From: Psychrobacter aquimaris
GTDB taxonomy: Bacteria; Pseudomonadota; Gammaproteobacteria; Pseudomonadales; Moraxellaceae
Direction: 5' to 3'
DNA length: 64,000 bases
NCBI RefSeq assembly: GCF_016107525.1
Contig: NZ_JABASR010000001.1
Coordinates: 248,001-312,000 of the forward strand
The notes under the pieces were generated by a model. That model was not told the origin of the DNA. It searched no databases and saw nothing but the letters and a program-made list of their open reading frames with translations. The number at the start of each line of letters is the position of its first letter. Position 1 is the first letter of the stretch. Made by a program: the position numbers and the translations under genes. Below, in pieces: positions 19,562 to 29,368 of the stretch.

Positions 19562-20353
19562 ATGCAAATTGAACAACAGGGCTTTTTGGTCACAGGCGGT
19601 GCATCAGGTTTGGGAGAGGCAGTGGTTCGGGCTATCGTGAATCAAGGTGGTAAAGTTGTCATCGCAGATCTGAATGAATCAGCTGGTCAAGCGTTGGTGG
19701 CTGAACTAGGCGATAACGTTCGCTTTACACGTTGCGATGTCACCAGTGGTGATGAAGTGCAAGCGGCTGTTGATACGGCTGAAAAAGAATTTGGCGGTTT
19801 GCAAGGGTCTATTAATTGCGCGGGTATTGCTGTTGTGCAAAAGCTGCTCGACCGTGATAACAACCCAGCGGATCTTGATGCCTTTAGTCGAGGCGTTAAT
19901 ATTAATCTTGTCGGTTCTTTTAATGTGGCACGTTTGGTCGCAGCCAGTATTGCGAAGCGTGTAGCGAATACCAATAACGCAGACAGCGGGGCAGGAAAAA
20001 ACACTGATAACGGCGTCATTATTAATACTGCTTCTATTGCTGCGTTTGATGGGCAAGTAGGGCAGGCAAGCTATTCGTCGTCTAAAGCGGGGGTTGTCGG
20101 TCTGACCTTACCACTAGCGCGTGAGCTGGCACGTCATGGTATTCGCGTCATGACGATAGCGCCTGGGGTATTTGCCACGCCGATGATGGAGACTATCCCT
20201 GAAAAAGCGCGCGAGCAACTAGAGGCGGGCGTACCTTATCCTAAGCGTCTGGGCAATCCTAATGAGTTTGCCAAGTTGGTCATGCACATCATTGATAATG
20301 CTTATCTCAATGGAGAAGTCATTCGTTTAGATGGTGCGATTCGTATGGTGTAA
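19562..20353 (+). CDS. SDR oxidoreductase, 3-hydroxyacyl-CoA dehydrogenase type 2-like
   Basis: About 263 residues. Classical short-chain dehydrogenase with the NAD(P)-binding motif TGGASGLGEA, the NCAGIA motif, and the catalytic Ser and YxxxK (SYSSSKAGVVGL). The ending GEVIRLDGAIRMV is typical of the HSD17B10-like 3-hydroxyacyl-CoA dehydrogenase group. The upstream ATG at 19547 overlaps the ribosome site GAAAGGAA itself, so translation should start at 19562. The acidic Asp after beta-2 (VIADLNES) suggests NAD preference. It lies directly behind the acyl-CoA synthetase, consistent with beta-oxidation of a short or branched acyl-CoA. Confidence 0.88.
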   Translation: MQIEQQGFLVTGGASGLGEAVVRAIVNQGGKVVIADLNESAGQALVAELGDNVRFTRCDVTSGDEVQAAVDTAEKEFGGLQGSINCAGIAVVQKLLDRDNNPADLDAFSRGVNINLVGSFNVARLVAASIAKRVANTNNADSGAGKNTDNGVIINTASIAAFDGQVGQASYSSSKAGVVGLTLPLARELARHGIRVMTIAPGVFATPMMETIPEKAREQLEAGVPYPKRLGNPNEFAKLVMHIIDNAYLNGEVIRLDGAIRMV

Positions 20354-20459
20354 TGTTATCCATTAAATTTTCACAAAAGCTGGCATGGTGCTTTGATAAG
20401 TTAATCGCGTGTGATGTTGTCATTTCATTCTTGAACGCCAAACGGAGTTATCAAAGCCT

Positions 20460-21050
20460 ATGTCATTTTTTTCTCTAAATTTTAGCAAAAAGCCGCATCG
20501 TTTGTTTGTCGCGATAGGATTGGGGCTAGCTACCATTATGAGCACCAGTGCAATAGAGTATGTCAAAACCACCTCTTCAGATGCGAAGATTACAGGTAAT
20601 AAAGGTCAGCCTATTTCTAGTACGGTGGTTATCGATAAAGTTTTTGTCGATAAATCCGATCGTATTTTGCAGCTATTAAGTGGTGATAAAGTGGTTAAAT
20701 CTTATCGTATTGCGTTAGGGGATAGTCCAGTTGGTCATAAACAGCAACAAGGCGATGAGCGCACACCTGTTGGTGTGTATACCTTAGATTATAAGAATGA
20801 GAACTCTATTGCCCATCGCTCTATACATATCAGCTATCCCAATGCTGCGGATAAAGCTCGGGCGCGATCACGTGGCATCAATCCTGGTGGCGATATTATG
20901 ATTCACGGGCAGATGAATGGCTTTGGGCATCTAGCGTGGATGAACCAACAACGTGACTGGACTGATGGCTGCATTGCGGTCACTGATAGTGAGATGGATG
21001 AGATTATGGGGGCAGTTAAGGTTGGTACATCGATAGAAATCGTAGAGTGA
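20460..21050 (+). CDS. L,D-transpeptidase family protein (YkuD domain)
   Basis: 196 residues. An N-terminal signal anchor or signal peptide (LFVAIGLGLATIMSTSA) places the catalytic domain in the periplasm. The YkuD domain contains VDKSDRILQLLSGDKVVKSY, GDERTPVGVYTLD, the His in IMIHGQMNGFGHL, and the nucleophile Cys in DWTDGCIAVTDSEMDEI. Such enzymes form 3-3 peptidoglycan cross-links or attach proteins to peptidoglycan; the small YafK/YkuD-like size does not tell which. It is monocistronic by appearance, with a 433-base gap before clpB. Confidence 0.9.
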   Translation: MSFFSLNFSKKPHRLFVAIGLGLATIMSTSAIEYVKTTSSDAKITGNKGQPISSTVVIDKVFVDKSDRILQLLSGDKVVKSYRIALGDSPVGHKQQQGDERTPVGVYTLDYKNENSIAHRSIHISYPNAADKARARSRGINPGGDIMIHGQMNGFGHLAWMNQQRDWTDGCIAVTDSEMDEIMGAVKVGTSIEIVE

Positions 21051-21483
21051 GTTTTAAGCCAATTTGGCTATCATATAGTAGATTATCTAGCGATAAAACT
21101 GTATTACAACATCTTCTATACCCAACTATTACTTATCTTATATTATTATTAAGTCCTTACTTTTATTGTTTTTTATTTATTTTCTTGAAATATCCTCTTA
21201 ACATGCCTATTGATAGTTTATGATGATATCATTGGTATTGGTAAGGTTTTTGTACCTCTGCAATCTTACTGTTTTTTTGGTATTTACTAATAAGTCATAA
21301 ATAGTGATTGACAACTTGCATAAGTGGGTTGAAATCTTGTACGTTATACCTTATATAGATAACAAATAATGGTGATTGATACGTGGTAAAGTTGATGATA
21401 AACGTGATGTTTTAAACGTCGCTCTTTTATCATTTTATGCTGTATCAACTGACTGAAAATACTAATTATAAAAGGACACAATT
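21051..21483. other. Intergenic region upstream of clpB
   Basis: 433 AT-rich bases without a supported gene. It contains the candidate clpB promoter at 21328-21357. The part from 21060 to 21300 shows no stem with a T-run that I would call a terminator, and no tRNA. Confidence 0.5.
21328..21357 (+). promoter_or_regulatory. Candidate heat-shock (sigma-32) promoter of clpB
   Basis: GTTGAAA (21328-21334), 14-base spacer, CCTTATAT (21349-21356), close to the sigma-32 consensus CTTGAAA-N13-15-CCCCATNT. The same bases also read as sigma-70: TTGAAA, 17-base spacer, TATATA (21352-21357). The predicted transcript would have a ~120-base leader before clpB. Confidence 0.45.
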
Positions 21484-24081
21484 ATGAGGTTCGAAAAATT
21501 TACCCAGAAGCTGCAATCTGCCATTCAAGAAGCACAGAGCTTAGCATTAGGACGTGACCATACAGGTATTGACCCTGTGCATCTGCTTGCAGTATTGCTA
21601 CAAGACGAGTCTAATCTATCTATTTGCCAACAGGCAGGCGCGTCTATTCCTGCGCTAAAAAATGGCGTGGCAAAGGCGCTCGACAATCAAGCAACGATTA
21701 GTGAGCCAACAGGTGACGTTAATTTAAACCCGAATTCGGTTAAAATTTTGAACTTGGCAGATCGTCAAGCACAAAAAGAAGGCGATGATTTTATCGCGAC
21801 TGAATGGGTGATGTTGGCACTCGCTGAACAAGGCGAAACCAAAAAGATATTTGAGAGTGCTGGCGTAACAGCGAGCAAACTAAAAACAGTGATTGAACAA
21901 TTGCGTGGTGATGAAACCGTGAATAATCAAAATGCTGAAGATCAGCGTGATGCGCTGAATAAATATACGATTAACTTAACTGAACAGGCGGAACTTGGTA
22001 AGCTTGACCCTGTGATTGGTCGCGATGAAGAGATTCGTCGTACCATTCAAGTACTGTCACGTCGTACCAAAAACAACCCTGTACTTATTGGCGAGCCGGG
22101 TGTTGGTAAAACGGCTATTATTGAAGGTTTGGCACAAAAAATCATCAATGGTGATGTACCAGAGGGACTACGCCGCAAAGAAGTGCTGTCGTTAGATCTA
22201 GGCTCATTGATTGCGGGTGCAAAATTCCGTGGTGAGTTTGAAGAGCGACTCAAAGCGGTACTCAGTGACTTATCAAAGCAAGAAGGCAATGTCATTCTAT
22301 TTATCGATGAGTTGCATACTTTGGTAGGTGCTGGTAAAGCCGATGGTGCGATGGATGCCGGTAATATGCTAAAACCAGCGCTAGCACGTGGTGAGCTACA
22401 CTGTGTCGGTGCCACGACATTGGATGAGTATCGCCAGTATATCGAAAAAGATGCGGCGCTTGAACGTCGTTTCCAAAAGGTGTTGGTCGACGAGCCAACG
22501 GTCGAGGATACCATTGCGATTTTGCGTGGTCTAAAAGAGCGTTATGAGCTGCATCATGGGGTTGATATCCAAGACAGCGCGATTATTGCTGCTGCACGGA
22601 TGAGCCATCGTTATATTACCGATCGCAAGCTGCCAGATAAAGCGATTGACTTAATTGATGAAGCAGCAAGTCGTTTGCGTATGGAAATGGACAGCAAACC
22701 TGAAGCACTGGGTAAGCTTGATAGTCGCTTGATTCAGTTAAAAATGCAGCGTGAAGTGCTCAAAAATGAAGAAGATACTGGCGCACAAGCAGAGCGTAAA
22801 GTGCTTGATGCACAAATTGAAGAATTGGAAAAAGAGTACGCAGATCTCAATGAGATTTGGCAAGCAGAAAAAGCGTTGGTCAAAGGCAGTCAGCAGCTAA
22901 AAGACGAGCTGGATAAAGCGCGTATCGCTTATGACAAAGCCAGTCGTGAAGGCGACTATGAGACCATGAGTAAGCTGCAGTATGAGACGATTCCGCAGTT
23001 AGAGCGTCGCATTACTGAGTCTGACTTGGCGGAACAAAAAGAGCAGATAGGCGAAGGCAGTGGTGTAAAATTACTGCGCAATAAAGTCACGGATAATGAA
23101 ATTGCTGAAGTCGTTGCTGCAGCGACTGGTATTCCAGTGAGTAAAATGATGCAAGGCGAGCGCGATAAGATGCTAGCGATGGAAGAAAAACTCCATGAGC
23201 GCGTTATTGGTCAAGATGAAGCAGTTGAAGCGGTAGCCAATGCTGTACGCCGTAGCCGTGCTGGTTTGTCTGATCCGAATCGTCCTTCAGGTTCGTTTTT
23301 ATTCTTAGGACCAACGGGTGTCGGTAAGACTGAGCTGACTAAATCACTGGCGAACTTCCTATTCGACTCTGAAGATGCGATTGTTCGTATCGACATGAGT
23401 GAATATATGGAGAAGCACAGTGTCAGCCGTTTGGTCGGCGCGCCTCCAGGTTATGTTGGCTACGAAGAAGGTGGCGCATTAACTGAAGCTGTACGCCGTA
23501 AGCCTTATAGTGTGATTTTGTTTGATGAAGTTGAAAAAGCACACCCTGATGTGTTCAATATCCTGCTACAAGTATTGGATGATGGTCGCTTAACGGATTC
23601 ACAGGGTCGCGTGGTGGACTTCAAAAACACGGTCATCATTATGACCAGCAACTTGGGTTCGCATAAAATCCAAGAGATGGTCGGTGAAAGCTACGAGGAG
23701 ATCAAAGCTGAGGTGATGGAGTCGGTTGGGCAGCATTTCCGCCCAGAGTTCGTCAACCGTATTGACGAGATTGTGGTATTCCATCCGCTTGGTATGTCAC
23801 AGATGGCAGGTATTGCTTCGATTCAGTTGGATCGCTTACGTCAGCGCTTGCATGAGCGTGAGTTGGATATCGAGCTATCAGCCGATGCGATGAACAAGCT
23901 GGTGGCAGTTGGTTACGATCCTGTGTATGGTGCGCGTCCACTAAAACGTGCTATCCAGCAAGAGATCGAAAACCCATTGTCATTGAAACTGTTAGCAGGT
24001 GATTTTGTCGCTGGCGATATCATCAAAGTCGATGTTAGCGCAGATGATGAGTTGGTTTTTGAGAAACTTAGAATGAGCTAA
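21484..24081 (+). CDS. clpB: ATP-dependent disaggregase ClpB
   Basis: 865 residues, the family's usual length. ClpB hexamers thread aggregated proteins in concert with DnaK. Domains in order: N-domain ([20 protein letters not shown], residues 1-150); NBD1 with Walker [16 protein letters not shown] and Walker [17 protein letters not shown]; the long M-domain coiled coil (roughly 400-525); and NBD2 with Walker [16 protein letters not shown], Walker [14 protein letters not shown] and the pore loop GYVGYEEGG. The C-terminus ends with the [13 protein letters not shown] sensor-2 region. A likely heat-shock promoter lies upstream and a strong terminator downstream. Confidence 0.98.
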   Translation: MRFEKFTQKLQSAIQEAQSLALGRDHTGIDPVHLLAVLLQDESNLSICQQAGASIPALKNGVAKALDNQATISEPTGDVNLNPNSVKILNLADRQAQKEGDDFIATEWVMLALAEQGETKKIFESAGVTASKLKTVIEQLRGDETVNNQNAEDQRDALNKYTINLTEQAELGKLDPVIGRDEEIRRTIQVLSRRTKNNPVLIGEPGVGKTAIIEGLAQKIINGDVPEGLRRKEVLSLDLGSLIAGAKFRGEFEERLKAVLSDLSKQEGNVILFIDELHTLVGAGKADGAMDAGNMLKPALARGELHCVGATTLDEYRQYIEKDAALERRFQKVLVDEPTVEDTIAILRGLKERYELHHGVDIQDSAIIAAARMSHRYITDRKLPDKAIDLIDEAASRLRMEMDSKPEALGKLDSRLIQLKMQREVLKNEEDTGAQAERKVLDAQIEELEKEYADLNEIWQAEKALVKGSQQLKDELDKARIAYDKASREGDYETMSKLQYETIPQLERRITESDLAEQKEQIGEGSGVKLLRNKVTDNEIAEVVAAATGIPVSKMMQGERDKMLAMEEKLHERVIGQDEAVEAVANAVRRSRAGLSDPNRPSGSFLFLGPTGVGKTELTKSLANFLFDSEDAIVRIDMSEYMEKHSVSRLVGAPPGYVGYEEGGALTEAVRRKPYSVILFDEVEKAHPDVFNILLQVLDDGRLTDSQGRVVDFKNTVIIMTSNLGSHKIQEMVGESYEEIKAEVMESVGQHFRPEFVNRIDEIVVFHPLGMSQMAGIASIQLDRLRQRLHERELDIELSADAMNKLVAVGYDPVYGARPLKRAIQQEIENPLSLKLLAGDFVAGDIIKVDVSADDELVFEKLRMS

Positions 24082-24116
24082 TATCCAACGCTAAATAACC
24101 GTGGTTTAAAACAAAT

Positions 24117-24160
24117 CCCTTACTTGCCTATTGTTTATACAGGCAGGTAAGGGTTTTTTT
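24117..24160 (+). terminator. Terminator after clpB
   Basis: A 13-base stem CCCTTACTTGCCT / AGGCAGGTAAGGG (one G-T pair) followed by eight T, starting 36 bases past the clpB stop. Confidence 0.9.
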
Positions 24161-24263
24161 TGTGCGCTATTATTATTTACGGTTTAAGCACTTTGACTAT
24201 GTTATAAATAAACTAAGCATGAAGAATCAAGAATCAGACGTCAACACTCACGGAGACGATAAA

Positions 24264-25517
24264 ATGACGATCATCAGTACGCAGCACCTAAGCACGCCAT
24301 TAATGTTACCGATAATTATCACAGCACTGCTGTTTAGTGCTCCTGCTTGCTCCAATCAAACCGCAATCAATACCCATGAAGACCTGACAGCTTATAAAGA
24401 AGGGCAAGCCTCTGCTAACGAATCGCTAGCAAGTGCTGAAAAACCTGAATTTGTAACCAAGAAGATTGCCACTTTTGATGAGCCTTGGGCAATGACAGCA
24501 TTACCTACCGTTAATAATAAGTCATCAAAATTGCTTGTTACCCAAAAGACAGGCGAGTTATTCATTGTTGATACGGCAACAGGTGCTAAGACAACCATTA
24601 ATGGTATACCGAAAGTGGCTTATGGTGGGCAAGGCGGTCTTGGCGATATTATCCTTGCACCAGATTTTGTCACGTCTAATCAAGTATATATCAGCTACGT
24701 TGAAGCAGGTGATGGCACTGATAGTAATAATTTTGGTGCTAAAGTTATCAAAGCTACATTGATAGGAATGAATACAGCCACGCCAAGTTTGCAAGATACT
24801 ATGCCCATTTGGGAGCAAACCCCGAAAGTAAAAGGGCAGGGGCATTATAGTCATCGCTTGCTTTTTTCACCTGACGGAAAATATTTATATATCAGTTCAG
24901 GCGAGCGCCAAGAAAAAACGCCAGCACAGGATATGAGCGTCAATTTGGGCAAAATTATTAGGTTGAATCCTGATGGATCAGTGCCAGCAGACAATCCTTT
25001 TGCAGATAATAGTAATGACATAGCCGCGCAATTTTGGACAATCGGTCATCGCAATGTATTGGGTATGGTGTTCGATGAGAAAGGTAGGCTTTGGGCGCAC
25101 GAGATGGGACCACGAGGCGGTGATGAATTCAATCTCATTGAAAAAGGTAATAATTATGGCTGGCCAATCGTCTCGAATGGGCGTAATTATACAGGGACGG
25201 ATATTCCCGATCACGATACGCATCCTGATTTTTCTGCGCCCAAGGTTAGCTGGACACCTGTTATATCACCTTCATCGATGAGTATATATAACGCTGGAAA
25301 ATATAATGATTTCCCAGCGTGGCAAGGGAAGGTGCTGATAAGTGGTCTATCATCAAAAGCGCTGATAGTGGTGGACCTTAATGAAAATAACAACGCGACT
25401 GAGCGCTATCGTTATGATATGGGCGAGCGTATTCGTAGTGTGTTAAATGTAGATGGACAAGTTTGGCTACTAGAAGATGGCAATAATAGTGGATTATTAC
25501 AACTGCTACCGCAGTAG
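24264..25517 (+). CDS. PQQ-dependent sugar dehydrogenase (soluble aldose dehydrogenase-like) lipoprotein
   Basis: About 417 residues from ATG 24264, chosen because GGAG lies eight bases upstream and the product begins with a signal segment (PLMLPIIITALLFSAPAC); the Cys could be a lipobox cysteine, though APAC is not ideal. A frame start at 24162 lacks these features. It is a six-bladed beta-propeller of the YliI/Asd family: YGGQGGLGDIILAPDF, RLLFSPDGKYLYISSGER, FWTIGHRNVLGMVFDEKGRLWAHEMGPRG split over adjacent blades, NYGWPIVSNG. The His-Arg-Asn in GHRN and the EMGPRGGDE region fit the PQQ/Ca site. It oxidises aldose sugars in the periplasm if PQQ is available. Confidence 0.87.
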   Translation: MTIISTQHLSTPLMLPIIITALLFSAPACSNQTAINTHEDLTAYKEGQASANESLASAEKPEFVTKKIATFDEPWAMTALPTVNNKSSKLLVTQKTGELFIVDTATGAKTTINGIPKVAYGGQGGLGDIILAPDFVTSNQVYISYVEAGDGTDSNNFGAKVIKATLIGMNTATPSLQDTMPIWEQTPKVKGQGHYSHRLLFSPDGKYLYISSGERQEKTPAQDMSVNLGKIIRLNPDGSVPADNPFADNSNDIAAQFWTIGHRNVLGMVFDEKGRLWAHEMGPRGGDEFNLIEKGNNYGWPIVSNGRNYTGTDIPDHDTHPDFSAPKVSWTPVISPSSMSIYNAGKYNDFPAWQGKVLISGLSSKALIVVDLNENNNATERYRYDMGERIRSVLNVDGQVWLLEDGNNSGLLQLLPQ

Positions 25518-25619
25518 TCATTGCTCTCTAATTTTCTAAACTTTTGCACTATTGTAGGTTGGGCCATCAAATAGTTTTGCTCTATTTCTATCAATAATGA
25601 AATGGTAGATAGTTATTTA

Positions 25620-25683
25620 GATTTGATAGTTGGAGGGTATCTTGTTAAGGTGACCCTCCTAAAAAACTAAGGCTAACAAACAA
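25620..25683 (+). promoter_or_regulatory. Leader of first BCCT gene, with hairpin
   Basis: Begins GATTTGATAGTTG, identical to the leader of the second transporter. Contains GGAGGGT (25632-25638) pairing with ACCCTCC (25653-25659) around a 14-base loop that includes CTTG and TAAGG. No strong ribosome site lies directly before ATG 25684. The hairpin might modulate translation or messenger stability under osmotic shift; this is inference. Confidence 0.4.
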
Positions 25684-27336
25684 ATGGATCATGTAAAAGT
25701 TGGCAGGTTAGGCCCTTTTCCACGGGTAAGTAAACCTGTGTTTATTATTTCAGCGCTACTTATCGTTGGATTTATCATTTTTGGTGCGTTTTTTACTGAA
25801 ACCGCCGGTGCATTATTTAGCTTTTTACAAAGTTTTATTACCAATAAATTCGGTTGGTTATTTATTATTTTAGTAAATTTAGCATTATTGCTTTGTATTT
25901 ATCTTGCGATGAGCCGTTATGGCGATATTCGCTTGGGTGCGCAAACTGAGACGCCACAGTATAGTCTGTTCTCATGGATTGGTATGTTGTTCTCTGCTGG
26001 TATCGGTATTGGACTCGTCTATTGGGGTACGGCAGAACCTTTATATCATTTTATGGCACCGCCCCTTGGTGAGGCTGAAACTATCGCTGCCGCTAAGCAA
26101 GCGATGAACATTACCTTCTTGCATTGGGGTCTGCATGCATGGGCACTGTACGCTATTGTGGCATTGTCTTTGGCTTATTTTCACTTTCGCCGTGGGCTGC
26201 CATTGTCGATTCGCTCAACGCTTTATCCTATATTGGGCAAAAAAATCTATGGTCCGTGGGGACATGCTGTCGATATCCTAGCCGTATTTGGTACGATGTT
26301 CGGTGTGGTAACGTCGCTTGGTCTTGGGGTTATGCAGATTAATTCAGGGCTTGAGCGATTGTTTGGTATTCCTAATAATCTAACGATACAGATAGCGCTG
26401 ATTGTTTTTGTGACTATTTTAGCCGCTATCTCCGTTATGATGGGTTTAGACAAAGGCATTAAGCGCTTGAGCGATATTAATATCGGACTGACGACCATCT
26501 TGCTCGGCTTTATGGTCATTTTAGGTCCGACACTTTTTATCTTTGATAGCTTTCTAGAAAATATCGGCAACTATCTTTCGATGGTTGTGCCTCTAGGTCT
26601 ATGGGGTGAGTCGTATGAAGGTCAAGAAAATTGGCAGTCAGCATGGACGATATTTTATTGGGCATGGTGGGTAAGCTGGGCACCATTTGTTGGTGTATTC
26701 ATTGCTCGTATTAGCCGTGGACGTACAATTAGAGAGTTTGTGCTTGGCGTGTTACTCATTCCTATGATGATCTTGTTCTTTTGGTTTACAACCTTTGGTG
26801 GCGTTGCTGTTCATATGGAGCTGCTGGCTGCTATTGATCCAGCTCTCGTCAGTCCGGGTTTGATAGAAGCGGTGCAAGCAGATTTTGGTAGTGCGATTTT
26901 TAAATTGATTGAATCTTATCCTTTGGCTCAACCAGTCACGTTGATGATCGTTATTATGATTGTACTTTGGTTTGTGACGTCATCAGATTCAGCAAGCTTT
27001 GTGATTGATATGTTGACTGCAGGTGGTGATACCAATCCACCCAAAATCCAGCGTTTATTTTGGGCAACTACCGAGGGTATCATTGCAGCAATTTTGCTTG
27101 CAGCAGGTGGCTTGAGTGCGCTACAAGCAGCAGCTATCGTAGCAGGATTGCCCTTTGCTTTGGTGGTATTTGCGATGATGTATGCACTACTTCGTGGTTT
27201 GAGCCGAGATCGATTGATACTGTATCGAGCTCAGCAGCACTTTATTACTGAAGAATCAGCAGATCATAACTCAGCCAATGAGTTCGCAGATGAGCACTTG
27301 TTGAAAGGTCCACCTAAAATTGTGAAAGGTGATTAA
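25684..27336 (+). CDS. BCCT family betaine/carnitine/choline transporter (copy 1)
   Basis: 550 residues with about 12 membrane segments. Sodium- or proton-coupled uptake of a quaternary ammonium compound, most likely an osmoprotectant such as glycine betaine or choline. BCCT signatures: GIGIGLVYWGTAEPLYHFM, the aromatic-rich FYWAWWVSWAPFVGVFIARI substrate-site helix, and SDSASFVIDMLTAGG. The N-terminus DHVKVGRLGPFPRVSKPV is short and cytoplasmic, and the C-terminal tail of ~45 residues is acidic. The following gene is a close paralogue. Substrate cannot be assigned from motifs alone. Confidence 0.95.
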   Translation: MDHVKVGRLGPFPRVSKPVFIISALLIVGFIIFGAFFTETAGALFSFLQSFITNKFGWLFIILVNLALLLCIYLAMSRYGDIRLGAQTETPQYSLFSWIGMLFSAGIGIGLVYWGTAEPLYHFMAPPLGEAETIAAAKQAMNITFLHWGLHAWALYAIVALSLAYFHFRRGLPLSIRSTLYPILGKKIYGPWGHAVDILAVFGTMFGVVTSLGLGVMQINSGLERLFGIPNNLTIQIALIVFVTILAAISVMMGLDKGIKRLSDINIGLTTILLGFMVILGPTLFIFDSFLENIGNYLSMVVPLGLWGESYEGQENWQSAWTIFYWAWWVSWAPFVGVFIARISRGRTIREFVLGVLLIPMMILFFWFTTFGGVAVHMELLAAIDPALVSPGLIEAVQADFGSAIFKLIESYPLAQPVTLMIVIMIVLWFVTSSDSASFVIDMLTAGGDTNPPKIQRLFWATTEGIIAAILLAAGGLSALQAAAIVAGLPFALVVFAMMYALLRGLSRDRLILYRAQQHFITEESADHNSANEFADEHLLKGPPKIVKGD

Positions 27337-27439
27337 AAAGCTTTATATGTCCGTTTTAGAGCTGTTTTTTATGAGACTAATCATGCAGTTAGTTTGTATT
27401 GGTTTTACGTAAAAGTACAATATAGTAATTGTTATTTAA

Positions 27440-27476
27440 AATCCTAAGATGCGTCGCTATCTTAGGATTTTTTTAT
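27440..27476 (+). terminator. Terminator between the two BCCT genes
   Basis: A perfect stem ATCCTAAGAT / ATCTTAGGAT with an 8-base loop and a T-run, ~105 bases after the first transporter. It implies that copy 2 has its own promoter. Confidence 0.88.
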
Positions 27477-27513
27477 TTGTTGACCAATAGCAAGGTTATA
27501 AAGTGTCTGATTC

Positions 27514-27573
27514 GATTTGATAGTTGTGTAGTATCTTGGTAAGGTGAGCCCCTTCAAAAATTGAGACGACTAA
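27514..27573 (+). promoter_or_regulatory. Leader of second BCCT gene, duplicate of first
   Basis: Shares GATTTGATAGTTG and the core GTATCTTGNTAAGGTGA with the leader at 25620-25683, at nearly the same distance from the ATG (60 versus 64 bases). The arms that form the GGAGGGT/ACCCTCC hairpin in copy 1 are changed here, so the pairing is largely lost. Confidence 0.4.
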
Positions 27574-29229
27574 ATGGATCATGTAAAAGTTGGCCGATTA
27601 GGCCCTTTTCCACGGGTAAGTAAACCTGTGTTTTTAACTTCAGCCCTATTAATTCTTGTGTTTATCATTTTTGGTGCTTTTTTTAATGAGCAGGCTGAAC
27701 TGGTATTTGGTCAGGCAAAAGCATTCGTGTCTTTACGCTTTGGCTGGTTCTTTATTGTAGTGGTCAACTTAACGTTGGTGATGAGTATTTACATGATATT
27801 TAGCCGTTATGGCGATATCAGGCTTGGTCATCAAAATGAGAAACCAGAATACAATCTAGTATCTTGGATCGGTATGCTATTTTCAGCTGGTATCGGTATT
27901 GGGCTGCTTTATTGGGGTACGGCTGAACCCTTGTATCATTTTATGGCGCCGCCGTTAGGAGAAGCTGAAACAGTTGCAGCCGCTAAGCAAGCGATGAATA
28001 TCTCGTTCCTACACTATGGCTTACATGTGTGGGCGCTCTATGGCATGGTCGCGTTGTCATTGGCTTATTTCCACTATCGAGTGGGTTTACCCTTGGCCAT
28101 TCGTTCGACACTATATCCTATATTAGGTAAAAAAATCTATGGTGGCTGGGGTCATACGGTAGATACACTGGCGGTATTTGGTACGATGTTTGGGGTAGTG
28201 ACCACTTTAGGTCTTGGGGTATTGCAAATTAACTCAGGTCTTGAGACGTTATTTGGTATACCCAATAATATTACAGTGCAAATTATTTTGATTGCTTTAA
28301 TCACTATGTTGGCAGGTCTGTCTCTATTCATGGGACTAGATAAAGGGATTAAGCGCTTAAGTGATACCAATATATTATTTACTGTGATATTGCTCAGTTT
28401 TGTGATTATCTTAGGGCCGACCCAGTTTATCTTTAATAGCTTTGTAGAAAACATTGGCAATTATTTACATCAAATTGTGCCATTGGGTCTTTGGACAGAG
28501 TCTTATGATGGTCAAGAAAACTGGCAGGCGTCTTGGACGATTTTCTATTGGGCATGGTGGATAAGCTGGTCACCGTTCGTTGGTGTCTTTGTCGCTCGCA
28601 TCTCTCGTGGTCGGACCATTCGTGAGTTTATCTTAGGGGTATTATTAATCCCTATCACTATCTTGTTCTTATGGTTTACCGCTTTCGGTGGTTCAGCAGT
28701 TAATATGGAATTAATGGCAGCTGCTGATCCCAACCTCATTAGCCCTGGCTTGATAGAAGCTGTTAAGGCGGATACAGGTAGTGCCATCTTTAAGCTCATG
28801 GAGTCTTATCCGCTGACATCGGCTGTGAACTTGCTTATCGTTGTGATGATTGTGCTTTGGTTTGTCACGTCATCTGATTCGGCCAGTTTTGTCATCGATA
28901 TGTTGACATCAGGTGGGGATGCTAATCCACCTAAAATACAGCGTCTTTTTTGGGCAGGTACAGAGGGTGTCATTGCAGCCGTATTATTAGCAGCAGGTGG
29001 CTTGAGTGCGCTACAAGCAGCTTCAATTGTGTCAGGTTTTCCTTTTGCGATTGTGATAGTTGTTATGATGTACTCATTACTACGTGGCTTGAGCCGAGAC
29101 CGTTTGATACTGTATCGTAACCAGCAATGGTTTGTCACCGAAGAGTCAGCAGAGCATAATTCAGCCAATGAGTTTCGTGATGAAAATTTGCTGACAGGCC
29201 CACCTGATATTGAAAAATCTGAAGGTTAG
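27574..29229 (+). CDS. BCCT family betaine/carnitine/choline transporter (copy 2)
   Basis: 551 residues, same topology and motifs as copy 1: GIGIGLLYWGTAEPLYHFM, FYWAWWISWSPFVGVFVARI, SDSASFVIDMLTSGG. The two differ in the first periplasmic loop and several membrane helices (for example NEQAELVFGQAKAF versus TETAGALFSFLQSF), so they may differ in substrate or affinity. The first 60 coding bases are 58/60 identical to copy 1 whereas the next 60 are 44/60, an uneven pattern discussed in the findings. It is a tandem duplication, each copy with its own terminator. Confidence 0.95.
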   Translation: MDHVKVGRLGPFPRVSKPVFLTSALLILVFIIFGAFFNEQAELVFGQAKAFVSLRFGWFFIVVVNLTLVMSIYMIFSRYGDIRLGHQNEKPEYNLVSWIGMLFSAGIGIGLLYWGTAEPLYHFMAPPLGEAETVAAAKQAMNISFLHYGLHVWALYGMVALSLAYFHYRVGLPLAIRSTLYPILGKKIYGGWGHTVDTLAVFGTMFGVVTTLGLGVLQINSGLETLFGIPNNITVQIILIALITMLAGLSLFMGLDKGIKRLSDTNILFTVILLSFVIILGPTQFIFNSFVENIGNYLHQIVPLGLWTESYDGQENWQASWTIFYWAWWISWSPFVGVFVARISRGRTIREFILGVLLIPITILFLWFTAFGGSAVNMELMAAADPNLISPGLIEAVKADTGSAIFKLMESYPLTSAVNLLIVVMIVLWFVTSSDSASFVIDMLTSGGDANPPKIQRLFWAGTEGVIAAVLLAAGGLSALQAASIVSGFPFAIVIVVMMYSLLRGLSRDRLILYRNQQWFVTEESAEHNSANEFRDENLLTGPPDIEKSEG

Positions 29230-29256
29230 ATTTTATTGATCTAAAAGATGATAAAG

Positions 29257-29290
29257 AAGCACTCGCTTACGATTAAGCGGGTGCTTTTTT
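29257..29290 (+). terminator. Terminator after second BCCT gene
   Basis: AAGCACTCGCTTA / TAAGCGGGTGCTT stem (one G-T pair) with a 4-base loop and six T, 27 bases past the stop. Confidence 0.88.
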
Positions 29291-29368
29291 ATATGATTTG
29301 GCTGTCTTTTCTAGTTTTATATAGAGCACTTACACAAAGTTATGAAGTAAGGGAATTAAGAAGCAAGG

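Noticed and set aside
22047..22514. Minus-strand frame of 155 codons opposite clpB
   Set aside because: It is antisense to the NBD1 coding region; Ser-rich composition without motifs.
25632..25659. Riboswitch in the BCCT leader
   Set aside because: A single 7-base stem with a 14-base loop is too simple for a known aptamer, and copy 2 loses it.
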